Under the pieces are notes generated by a model, which did no database searches, had not been told where the DNA came from, and saw nothing but the letters and a program-made list of their open reading frames with translations. 64,000 bases of DNA. It comes from Oscheius dolichura (Eukaryota > Nematoda > Chromadorea > Rhabditida > Rhabditidae). Of this stretch, positions 35,250 to 45,915 are shown in pieces. A program made the translations under genes and the position numbers. Where the stretch lies: positions 2,604,001 to 2,668,000 of the forward strand of contig OW051493.1 in assembly GCA_932521035.1 (NCBI GenBank), read 5' to 3'. The first letter of the stretch is position 1, and every line of letters begins with the position of its first letter.

Positions 35250-36680
35250 ATGCCCATCGGGCAGATCTACCTGCCCGTCCTGGCCAACTATTCCCGTTTG
35301 GAGGAGCTGCTCGGCTCACGCCTCGTCCCGTTGTCTCTATCCCTGGCCGAGATGTCCCTAATCGGAGTGATGCTCCTCCTCGAAGTCTACAATATCTACC
35401 TCTTCCAAACCAAGAACATCTTCCACATTAACATCAAGCTCTGTCTCTACTACTACTACCTCCTAGACTTTGTCATGTCCCTCATCCGGATCAGCTTCAT
35501 CTGTTGTGGAATATTCACAGCTGGTAGGCCAATCTCTCCTATCTAGCCAGTGGCCCCTTTTCAGTCAGTCCCTTCTGGGTGGATGTGATCTCTTCCACCA
35601 GGGTCGTCTACCTCCTGGCTACCGTATCCGGCATGCCGGTCTTCCTCCTCGAGCGCTCGTTTGCCACCTTCTATTCGGAAGATTATCAGCAGAAGAGGCG
35701 GATCCATATAGCCTTTCTGTGTACCATTCTGCTCAATCTGCTCATATTTGCCTTGAATATCCGCTGGCTGCTGACCGGCAACATTATCAATATTCTCATC
35801 GGATCCGTCATCATCTCTGTCGTTGGACTCACGGTCAGTTTCGGTGGATCTGATGAGATGGCGATGCTCATCCATTCAACTATTGAACCAAAAGCCCCGT
35901 ACCATCCAGGGTGGCGGGGACTCTAAACGGGACGACTCGCTTGACCAGGGGCAGTCACAGGCCACGGCAGATCAAGGGTGAAGGAGGAGGACGGCGAGGA
36001 GATTGGAGAGGGAGGATGAGGATGGAATGGGAGGATGAAAGAGAAAGATGGAGGTGACGGGGATGGGGGAGGAGAAGGACTGGGAGCCTCCCAGGGGGAG
36101 CACGGCGGGAGGATGGCGGGCCGGGCGCAAATTTGCTCTACATAATAACTAATTGTATTCTCTCTCTTCCAGGGCTACCTGCTCCTCGTTCACTACAATA
36201 CAATCCGCCTGAAGGGGATGTTCCACAACCGGACGAGATACACCCTCGTCGTGCGGTACCAAATAGACGAGAACCTCAGAACCTTCAAGATACCTGCCTC
36301 GTTCCCCTACCGCTAACCTACCCTTCCAGGTCCTCCGAAATGCCTTCTGTATCTACAGTTGCAATGCCAGTCTCTTCCTGTTGACTGTCCTCGTCCCTCT
36401 CTTCGTCGACTCGCCGCTCGTCAAGGAGCTCTTCCACTTCTTTATGGAAATAGTCCTCTCAACGTAGGATTTCATTTATTATCAATTTTAAGTTGTATTC
36501 AGATTACCAGCTCCGATTTTTATCTGTTTTATATTGAGTTATCCCAGTTGGAAAGACGATTTGGCCTCTCTCGCCTGTTGTCGGCGGATAGTCCATCCGA
36601 GGAGCATCGTCGTCCGGGTGCCCAATGAACATGAACAGGATGTCTATTTTAAGCAACTCTATACCTCATGGAATACATAA
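35250..36680 (+). CDS. SRE-type serpentine chemoreceptor
   Basis: A seven-transmembrane receptor of about 320 aa, a class used by nematodes for chemosensation. The ATG follows tccatatag directly. Hydrophobic segments are LSLAEMSLIGVMLLLEVYNI, YYYLLDFVMSLIRISFICC, VYLLATVSGMPVFLLERSFA, IAFLCTILLNLLIFALNI and INILIGSVIISVVGLT. The intracellular loop then carries TLVVRYQIDENLRTFKVL, which is the SRE signature (RYQxxENxRxxK). The last two segments follow (NASLFLLTVLVPLFVDS, LPAPIFICFILSYPSW), then a tail ending KQLYTSWNT. The ERSFATFY motif after TM3 is the family's equivalent of DRY. One intron (about 35835-36172) is unusually long and G-rich. Ligand and expressing cell are unknown. Confidence 0.82.
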
Positions 36681-37028
36681 AAAATAATTTATGTTTGTAT
36701 TATTCCATTGGAAATTACTAGGACTCGCTGTCAAATGCAATCTCCTGACCAAATCACTGTTCTTCGTCTTTCTGTGGTTGAAAAGCCGACTTCCTTCTTC
36801 CCTCACACAACCTTTAAAATGTTTCCCATGCTTTTTGTCCGAGTATTTGCACAACAACAACATTTGCACAATCTGTTAGCTGTCGATGATGTCATACCTC
36901 GTTTAGCCAGTGTGCTGATTGATTTTTCCCTTCGGGCCAGCCCCTTGCTCTTTTCCTTATCGCGAATTGCAACTACTGTTCATTTTCTCCATAAAACACA
37001 CAGTCCTAGGGTAATTCTCCCTGTATAG

Positions 37029-37714
37029 ATGCCGTTTTTTTATTATTTTGCTTATGGCAGTAACCTTTTAAAAGATAGGATCAGGATTCAGGTAAGCCGT
37101 GACATTTCAGGAGAATTGCAGCCTTTCTCAGAATAAAGGAGCCGAATACGTGTGTAATGGCCGATTGACGGGTTTTCGGATACGCTTTGTGACATATACC
37201 AGCCGGTGGAAAGGTGGATTAGCTACAATTACGGAGGATCCAAACTCCTATGTCTGAACTGCAAATATTTTTGAATGAATAGCAATTTAGGTGATAGGAT
37301 GTGTTTGGAAGATTCCAACAAGCCTTGGTACAGAGTTAGACATCCAGGAGAAAGGTTATCATCGTCTTTCTGGTGAGGTTCTGGTTTTAAAAAATTACTA
37401 AAAGTAATTAGTACCAATAGAATGCTTTACCGGCAATAAAATTGAATGTCGGACGTATCAGTATTCCGACTTCTCGGCAACGGATTCCAAGCCGTCTCCT
37501 CATTATAAAGTGGGATCGACACTTGAAAAAGTCAATTGTTTAGACTGTCATCTATGCAGGTGCCGTAGAACACAATCTTCCTCATGACTACTTGGAAAAA
37601 CTGTTTCAAATAGAAGACAATGGTTATGTGGGCGCTGTTGAGGTACATGTCGATGTTATTCATCATCTGAACAGCGAGGGAAAAGAGATTGCCGATAATA
37701 AACACCACGGATGA
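37029..37714 (+). CDS. ggct: Gamma-glutamylcyclotransferase
   Basis: The cytosolic enzyme of the gamma-glutamyl cycle converts gamma-glutamyl amino acids to 5-oxoproline. Five exons: 37029-37091, 37132-37251, 37291-37372, 37412-37509 and 37544-37714, with introns of 40, 39, 39 and 34 nt. The product is 177 aa against 188 in human. The N terminus MPFFYYFAYGSNLLKDRI carries the YGSN substrate loop. RLTGFRIRF and GGLATITEDP follow, then LDIQEGY with the catalytic Glu, CRTYQYSDFSATDSKPSPHY, and AGAVEHNLPHDYLEKLFQIE. The ATG follows tgtatag directly. It starts 348 nt after the stop of the chemoreceptor gene on the same strand. The complementary strand has a hydrophobic open frame here, which is a shadow. 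Confidence 0.94.
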
Positions 37715-38247
37715 CTGCAAAAATTGTATGATATATGTTGTAACTGATTGTTTTAAATCAATTGCAGTATTTTCTAGCATGAAAAGTAATATCACAAATA
37801 TGAAATTGACAAGCGAAAATATAGACTAAAGAAAATTGTTGCAACTCAAAACTCACTTCTTTTTCGATTTCCTGGTTTACTAAGTGAATTCAACCTTGCT
37901 TCTTCTTTTAGCATATTGCAATTTAGATTTCAAAGAGCTCAGTTTTCTACTCGCCATACGGTTTCAGATACTCTTCAATATTTCAATTGCTGAAAGAAAT
38001 TAGCAGTTCCGAGAACAAAATTTCATCTGGTAACGTTGGAAATAATAAGATAAATTGAAAGATTTATCGAGTAAGAATATTTACAATATGAAGTCATATA
38101 ACAGCAGCTGAAATGGCAAAACTGAGCAAACGGGCACTGGGATGTGGTTACTGACCAAAAAATACGAGCGTATTACGGTGAGCTTACTAAAGTACATGAC
38201 TAGAAATACATTTAAAAAATATACATCAAATGTAAATATAGAACAAG

Positions 38248-39732
38248 TTAAAAATAACGACGCTTTTGAGCTTTTAGTGGAGTAAGTGGAGCGGCAAGTA
38301 CATCAGGACACCGTTCCATAACACGAGAAATCTAGAAAATAATTCACTAATAAGAAACCTTACTAGGTTGTCCATATAATCTTGCATATCTTTTAGTCGG
38401 GAGTCTTTCACTTGCAATTCTAGGCGTAGGCTGTCTAATTCTGCCAAAATATCTCTGCCATTACTATTACCATTTTCAGTTTTCTGAAATTGCAACATTT
38501 GAACGTCATAAATTAGCGGAACCTGGTGTAGGGGTAACTTAGTTGAGCCAAATCCCGATGATGCAACACTTCGAATACTATTTGCACGATTAAACGATTC
38601 AGCTGTTGATACGGTTGGCGAGATAGGTCCAGCAGTTGAACATCCGGATATACTAGAAATGTTGGCAGGATTCACGATAATAGGTGTAATATCATTGGCG
38701 TCATAATTGAGGCCACTACCGTAGGAAGAAGGGCGAGATCTAAAGACAGCTATTACCAATGGTTTAAAAACATTTCATTATGCCCACTAGAATAAAGAGT
38801 CGGGTAAATGACTTACACTTTTCCAGGAGGGGCTAAATAATTGCTTCCAACAAAGCTATTAGCAGATTCAAAAGAATCATTGCCATCAGTGATTCCAATG
38901 TCAAAACTAGCACTATTACCAGGTAAAGTCGATGATCTAGAAATAATGGTAAAAAGTAAAAAAAAAAAGGAAGTACTTGTGAAGGCCGCCAAATGTCTTG
39001 TTTATCTTATTCATGAATCGATGACTTTTCGTACTTTTGACACTAAATGCGCTAATCCCACTAGCCATAGACATAGTGTCCTCAGCTTGTTTCATTTTTC
39101 CGCCCCCAAGTTTTTGCATTTTCCTTTTCATTTTATCGGCAAAACTTTCTTTGCCAATCTGATTTAATTCCGAATTAGAAATAGATAAAGTAGGCTTTTC
39201 AAAGTGAAAAGCAAATTGAACTTGTACTTCGCCTCTAAAAATCGGTTTATAAAAAGAGATTATTCTTCACAAACCGATATTTGTCATCATCTTTCCTTTT
39301 CTTCAGTGCAAACCAATTATGTCCGCCTAGATTTTTGGCTTGTTCTATAGGAATTTCGACTTTTCCGATAAGATCTGAAAAGAGCGGTCTACAATTGCTT
39401 AATTAAAAAACCCACCATTTCCACCCAACTTTGTCTTATGATTGACAGTAATATCCAAGTGGGTGGATTTTTCACTAACTTTGAATTCACAATTTTCGTC
39501 CCATTTACAATCCGTTTCGCAAGATATGACTTCCGTAATAACACGACTTTTCGTGGTTCCTTTTCCTTTTAATGTTATAGAAGCAACAGCATCAATTGTA
39601 TTATGATTCTTCAAATATAACCCTCTAGCGTTTGATACTAAAAATAAAACATTGGATCGGTAACAAATATTCTGCAAAATCGTTTAAAAAATATAAAAAC
39701 GTACTATGTACAACGAGGGTGTTAGGTTCCAT
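38248..39732 (-). CDS. Rab11 family-interacting protein (class I FIP)
   Basis: Class I FIPs link Rab11 recycling endosomes to membranes and motors. An N-terminal C2 domain begins TLVVHISNARGLYLKNHNT and includes CETDCKWDENCEFKV, DLIGKVEIPIEQAKNLGGHN and FALKKRKDDDKYRGEVQVQF. A basic linker follows (KESFADKMKRKMQKLGG), then a Ser-rich disordered stretch. The C-terminal Rab11-binding coiled coil is intact: ELDSLRLELQVKDSRLKDMQ, DYMDNLVSRVMERCPDVLA, matching the family pattern (LxELExYIDNLLxRVMExxP). It ends LKAQKRRYF. The ATG at 39732 lies 23 nt after an atttcag acceptor. It is the last gene of a four-gene minus run, 271 nt after RRP9. Confidence 0.9.
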
Positions 39733-40003
39733 TGTGTCGCCTATAACGTGCCTGAAATAGTCAAATTAAAACAAAAGAAAAATGTTAGCTAGTGCCTGCG
39801 GGGTATCGGGCAATAAGTCAGCCATTGCAGCCAGCTAGTCTTTGATATAATCTACGAACATTGCGAAAGAAAGATATAACGGCGAGGGACAACGCCAAAG
39901 GATTAGAACCAATAAAAATGAAACGATTTCATAACAATGAACTCAACAATAACAGCAGAGAAACACAACAAATATAGGTAAATTATAAAAAATATAACAA
40001 CAT

Positions 40004-42977
40004 CTACTCCGAATCAGAATCGCTAGATATACCATTATGTCGATGTTCCTCAGGTTTTTCCGATTTATCTTCTCCATAATGTACTGGCAGTATAATTACT
40101 TGATTCCGTGCTTCTTTATTCACCTGTATAAACATGGATTTAATCAAAATGGAGAAATACTTACCCACCACCGTCCATACTTGTGATCTTGGCCAACAGC
40201 GAGTGTTAATAGTTTGCCGTCTGGCGAAAAGCGGATATCATTCAAAAACCCTTCCTATGATAAACAAAATAAATGATTTCTGTCCAAAATCTCACCACCG
40301 CGTAACTCATCATTTCTTCAATTTTTCTGAAGTTCTCACTGATTTTCCACAATTTTAACTCTCCACAACTTGAGCCCGTAGCCACAAGATCTACAAGAGG
40401 GGAGTATTGGATGCAACTAATACTTACCAGAATAAGGTACAGCTGCGACGGAGACAATCCAACGTGGTTCACCGCTATCATGATTTCCATGAATAAGTGT
40501 TTGCGTAGCTATGGGACGTTTCTTCCATAACGACCATACACATAGCGCTCTGAAAAAAAATTGAGAATATTTGTGAACTGCAAAGAAAAGGGGCGAAATT
40601 TTGGAGGGCATGGTGGAAGCAGATTACTTTGTGATAAGAGAGAAGACAAGAAACGCGTCATGCAAAGCAATGAACACAGGAAAGAAAGTGATACGCCTAT
40701 AGGTCAGTGAGGTGAAATATAATTGAGGAAAACGGGTTCTTCCAAGTCGCACGCCGGACAGGAAGAGGAGGTGCCGCCAAAGAGGATTGAACAAAAACGC
40801 AGCAGAGACGATCCCGTTTCCGAACGGGGAGCCGGTTTTAACCGGACCGGCTGGAGCAAACGGTCACTAGAAGATCAAAGGAAAGACGGAAAACAAACCA
40901 TATACAATGAAGACTGAATAGTAAAGAAGGTTATCAACTGCTAAAAGTAAAGAATGGGCCGAGGTGACACATGAGACAGATGTTTTCTGTGAACTAGCGA
41001 TCCGCAGATAAATAAGCAGGCTTGGCGCAAAGGAATTGGTTTCGCTAAGATATAAGCGTGTGGGCAGTTTAGAAAGATGACGCATTTTCCTATCAAAAAT
41101 GCGGCGGACAAATTTCAACGCAAATTTTCCTACCGTCATCAATAGTAAAATTAAAACAGCACAGAAGCATACCTCGAAACACCTCAAACCCTGGGAAAAC
41201 CGGTTCGTTTAACGGCAAACAGGGCACGTATTGTTCGTAAATACTAATCGATTTTCAATATGATCAAATAGAGGTCGAAAATCTACTGGGAAAACAAACG
41301 AGAAAAATAGCAAATGATATAAAGAGCAACAACATACCGCCACTGTCTGATATGTCTAGCGAATAATTTCGAGAGAATGAACCATACTCAAAAACAACTG
41401 GTCCATCCGTGTCGCAGACTATCCCAAGCGACACCAAGCGTGAAAAGGGATGGAATGGTTGAACAAATACGTCAACAGTGGTGTGGCATGAACACTAGAG
41501 ATAGTGGTGCGATCGTGGGTGGGTAATGTTTGCTCAAGAGGCGTGGATGCATATATAAAGATTAAGTTACAGTAAGAATATGGTACGTTATGTAGGACTT
41601 ACCCATCAGAAGATCCGGAAACAAAGTGATTATCATTCAACATGGCAACGCAATCCATACTGATACACGATGAATGGCCAGTGAACAGCTTAATACTATT
41701 AGTTCAATAATTGAATAAAGACGAACTAGTTGACTTTCATCTTCCACTTTCCACATTCGACAGGAACGATCCTGACCTCCCGTTGAGACGCTTCGTTGTT
41801 TTTGTAATACGCTAATTGACAAAACACCATCTTCATGACCGTACATAGTGTCTACACAACCCATTTGATCTAAATCCCACAACTGAAAAGGATGATTCGA
41901 CTATGATTATGGATGTATTGTGATTTTTTTTAAAGACAATGTAACTTACCTTTATAGATCTGTCTTTACTACCACTGAACAAATAATTCGTCTTTAATTG
42001 GAAGGTTAATGCAGTGATAGGTCCTCTATGTCCGGCAAAATCTTTGACATGCTCTAATGTATTAAAATCCCATATCTAAAAACATATCTCTGCACACATA
42101 CAACCCACTTTTAAAGTAGAATCATGACCTCCAGTGACTATATACCGTTTATCTGATGATATGGCTACAGCAAAAATATGCCCGAAATGTGCTTTTTGTT
42201 CTATACCGCCTTTTTTTGTTCTTTTTATAACTCCGACGACTTTTTGCTCTTGAAGACTGTCTGAATTAATGATATTTACAAAATTAAGACAGCAGTACAT
42301 TTAACGATCGAAGATTCTTTACCGACACTGACAACATATTGTTTGCAAGGTGAAATTGCCACCGCTATTGGGCTGAACCTTAATGAAACAGTTACACTGC
42401 TAAAAAGGATGTACCTATGAGCTCGGTAACTCAGCTCTTTGTCCTCGTCAATTTCAGCGGAAACTGCTATTTCTCGGGTTAAAGTACCGGCTTTCTGAGC
42501 AACATCTTCCTTTAAAAGTTCACCAATATCTTCTCCTTCCTTCTTAGTTTCCTATAATAATAATTGTAAGATTATCTACCTTGTTAATTCTTTGGAAGTA
42601 CCAACCTCTAATTTAGCTAATAGTTCTTTAGCGTGTCTGTAATTTCTTTCATGCACATCATCATATTCTGCATCGCTCCCAGCGGATATACCAGCATCGT
42701 TTCCCACAGAATCCTAAATATTTAAACTAACAGAAAGCTATCTATATACCTCGTCATCAGAACTGATTTCGATGTTGGCCATTTGCCTTTTCCTTCTGGA
42801 CAATTTTGCTTCTTTTTCATCTAGATGTTTTCGTGGCTGAAAGTTAAACCACTAGCTGGTATCAGCTTATAATTGAAATTTAATCCTAAACATCAGAATA
42901 GAAAAACCTACCCTTTTAAGGTTTTTCTTGGCGTTATTTTTTGCCTTCGCATTGTCTAATAAGAAAAATGAAGGCAT
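40004..42977 (-). CDS. rrp9: U3 snoRNP WD40 protein RRP9 (U3-55K)
   Basis: RRP9 binds the U3 snoRNA box B/C motif in the nucleolus and is needed for 18S rRNA maturation. The basic N terminus (KNLKRPRKHLDEKEAKLSR) and an acidic segment (ISSDDEDSVGNDAGISAGSD) precede LLKEDVAQKAGTLTREIAVS, a typical RRP9 linker. WD repeats follow: AISSDKRYIVTGGHDSTLKV, FSGSKDRSIKLWDLDQM, VSTGGQDRSCRMWKVED, FTGHSSCISMDCVAMLNDNH, FVSGSSDGALCVWSLWKKRP, VATGSSCGELKLWKIS and FLNDIRFSPDGKLLTLAVGQ. The acidic tail ends GISSDSDSE. Length is about 510 aa. One intron (40550-41602, 1,053 nt) is far longer than the others but does not disrupt the frame. ATG 42977 sits one base after a tgttcag acceptor, 255 nt downstream of THOC1. 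Confidence 0.93.
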
Positions 42978-43232
42978 CCTGAACATTTCCTTAATCGATG
43001 ACATACACATATATCAAATATTCATCGATAAGACTAATGAAAATTACTTCAATGCGTGGAAAACTGGTAATTTTATTAAATATAAACAATGCTCGATGTA
43101 CAATTAGAAAAACCATATGTATGAAGATCTGCCGCGATTTTAAGATAGTTTGGCGGAATACCCGTAACAGTGCATAACAATTATCAGCAAATTATAATAT
43201 TAGTAAAAAATGAAATATAATTGTGGCATATT

Positions 43233-45670
43233 CTAACCATTCATGGACCCAGATGTTGTAATACCATTCTGAAACAAATACATATATTTTTAATAATTTG
43301 CTTACTTTGGGTGGAGTATTCAAAGCATCAGTGACCTCCTCTGTAATCAAATGAGCTGCCAATAAAGCATTTGCAATTTTAGGAACAGAATTCTGTTTAC
43401 TTTCAGCAAATTGGATAACAAGGCGCTTAAATGAATCCGGTTCCTGGGATAGCAAAAATTTATTATAACGTACAGTAGTTACCGTCTCATTGATGCCCTT
43501 TTCAAATTGTGGGTATAAACTATTGACGAGGTCATCCAGCTTATTACTTTTCGCAAGTACGATAGCCAGCTGGTCTAACGCATCCGCTGTGGTTTTCATT
43601 TCTGGTGATTTGGGAGAATCGTTAGTTTCAACAGGAAGAGATCCAGTACCAGCAAGATAGTTCATTTTACCACCTGCCGTGCAGATGACTTTTGCCATGA
43701 AAGGTGCTATGTCATCGGTAATATCTTTGTTTTGTTCGCCTTTCACACTCCAGAATGATTCGGCTTCAGTCATGAGAAAACGACTAGCACGCCATTGAAA
43801 AGCTGTATTATAAATAGACCTGAAAACAGAAATACTTAAAGACGTAGTAGAGTTATCCGCCGCATCATATTATTTGAAATAGGACCATTTTAGAACAGAG
43901 AATACTAACCCACATAATAAGTCATAAAGCTTACTTGTATTCATCTTCAACTTGTTGCTCGGGATCTAACTCATCCAGAGCATCTTGAATGAACTGTTCT
44001 ACGGTCGGAATAAATTTTCTGGTAGGGTCCCGACAGGCTTTCTTGATATCGGGTTCGATACTCCACAATTTGGTCAGCTCAGCACTTCCCAAGTCTATTA
44101 CTGTTGGATCAAATTCAATGCGAGGCCGCCTAGACTCATTTTGTTTAATCATTAATAAAAATCACTTACTTCCTATAAACCAACATATTTGTCTTATCTA
44201 TGTTACGATCCATGTCATAACAACCCTGGTTTTTCCATTCAGACCACTCTTTTTCTCGTGATAAAACACACTAAAAGGCTTGAAAAATTATGATAAACAA
44301 TCACTAAACCTTAATACTATCCACAAAAGCAGATCCTTTAGGATGCGTGTCCCTAAGAAGTTTATAACATTTATCTTGGTACTCCAATACAATGCGTGTT
44401 TGTTCCTCGGTTAATTCCAGGTTTTTAACTCTGTTCATTTTCACATCGGATGTAAGAAACTGAATTATGATTAACACTTGAACAATAAAATGTCTTCTGA
44501 ACTGAGAATCATTCAGTTGCAGTTGTAGGAGCTGTAAATAAAAATGTATAACAGAAAAATAGTATATACCTTCGGGCTAGTAAGATATTTTGCAAAATAT
44601 CTATCGGTTTCGCGTGCAAGTGCATTCACACCATTTGGAACTTCAGACTTCGAGTTCTTGTCAAAGCTGAACTTTTCTAACTTATGTGAAGCTAATGTCG
44701 CTACAACTTCAGATAGTGACTATAAAGAATAATTAATGAAATTATACGAAACATACGTTTTGAAATGTAACAAAATGTTGAGTACTGAAGCACAGATTAG
44801 GATTTGAGAAAAACGCTTGAAGTTTCCAAAACGTCTGGTAGAATTCACTATCGACTGGTATAAGTGATTCCCTTAACGTAAAAAAATGGATCTAATCAAT
44901 TGTTGATATACTTCGACTCCTCGATTTCTCCCGTTTCCATGGAATCATCAGCGGGTGTTGCTAACAGATCCGTAAATTCTGTCTCTCCCTAAATTACAAA
45001 AATAGTAGCGGTTCTCAATGAATATTACCGTTTCATATTTAGTAACGTTTTGAGTGTTAAACTGTCCAGGTAAATTGAGACCAGATTTTTCCATGAGAGG
45101 TAAAAATCGACTTAGGAAAGACAGAATTCGTCCAGAAAATTGTGTTTCCACTGTCCGGCTCAATCTTTTTAGTAGGTCATTACACATTCGTAAAATGTTA
45201 ACTTGACTGCTTTCTTGGAACGGCGGCTAAAGTCGTTTGATGCATAAGAGAGCAAGATCTTACTTGTTTGAATAAGCTCATCATTTCTTCAACAATTCCA
45301 AAGAGTATTTTACACCTACTCAACGGGCTTACATCCATTAAGTCTTGAATGGCTGTAATAGCCGTGGTCCTTTGAATTACATCTAAAAGAAATATAAAAG
45401 TGTTACAGAAAACGTAATATACTAGATTTGCAGAGTTCAGCAACAAACCCCAGATGTTGTCTAATCCTAATTTCCATTTGTTCTTCTTCTCGTGCCAATT
45501 GCATGGCCCGTTCGCGCACCTGACACTCTACCATTCCTTCCAAAATGCTTCCTTCATTTGCACTCCTAAAAACGCATACTTGGATCATAATATAAAGTTT
45601 ACCCTGCAGAAGCTCTGGCGATAAAAGCTCTGAGACCGTCAAAATTGCCTTCCGTAATGTAAGTATCCAT
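43233..45670 (-). CDS. thoc1: THO complex subunit 1
   Basis: THOC1/HPR1 is a core subunit of THO/TREX, which couples transcription to mRNP assembly and export. The start MDTYITEGNFDGLRAFIARA is preceded directly by ccaacag. Diagnostic stretches are MCNDLLKRLSRTVETQFSGR, FLPLMEKSGLNLPGQFN, the EWSEWKNQGCYD motif (THOC1 WxxWKNxGCP), DLGSAELTKLWSIEPDIKKA, and KFIPTVEQFIQDALDELDPE followed by VEDEYK. The C-terminal region has ESKQNSVPKIANALLAAHL in a death-domain-like position and ends GSMNG. Length is about 650 aa, as in human (657). Introns are about 35-45 nt. It is the second gene of the operon-like run, 245 nt after XMAP215. Confidence 0.93.
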
Positions 45671-45915
45671 CTGTTGGATAGAAAAAGTTCTTTATGGTAT
45701 GAAATGGTAATTCAGGGTACAAAAAAAAGCAGAACTAGGATTCTAACCAACAATTATTTAAAAAAATGAAAACTAGGAATAATTTAAAAATATTTACTGC
45801 ATAACAAAGCAAAAGATCTATAAAAACCGGACATTATATATAAAAAGATCGGGAAATACAATACCCGAATTCATACTGTTATCACAACCGTAAAAATATT
45901 ATGAGTTTAAAAATA

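Noticed and set aside
34840..35250. Proline-rich plus frame before the chemoreceptor.
   Set aside because: It comes from CTCCTC/CCTCCT repeats, and the receptor has its own ATG right after an acceptor.
37092..37110. A 19-nt intron (gtaagccgtgacatttcag) in the cyclotransferase gene.
   Set aside because: A 40-nt intron using the next strong acceptor (ctttctcag) keeps the same frame and restores the family alignment (RIRIQNKGAEYVCNGRL).
37532..37890. Hydrophobic minus-strand frame that looks like a small membrane protein.
   Set aside because: It lies antisense to exon 5 of gamma-glutamylcyclotransferase, whose residues match the family line by line; the minus frame has no usable upstream exon.
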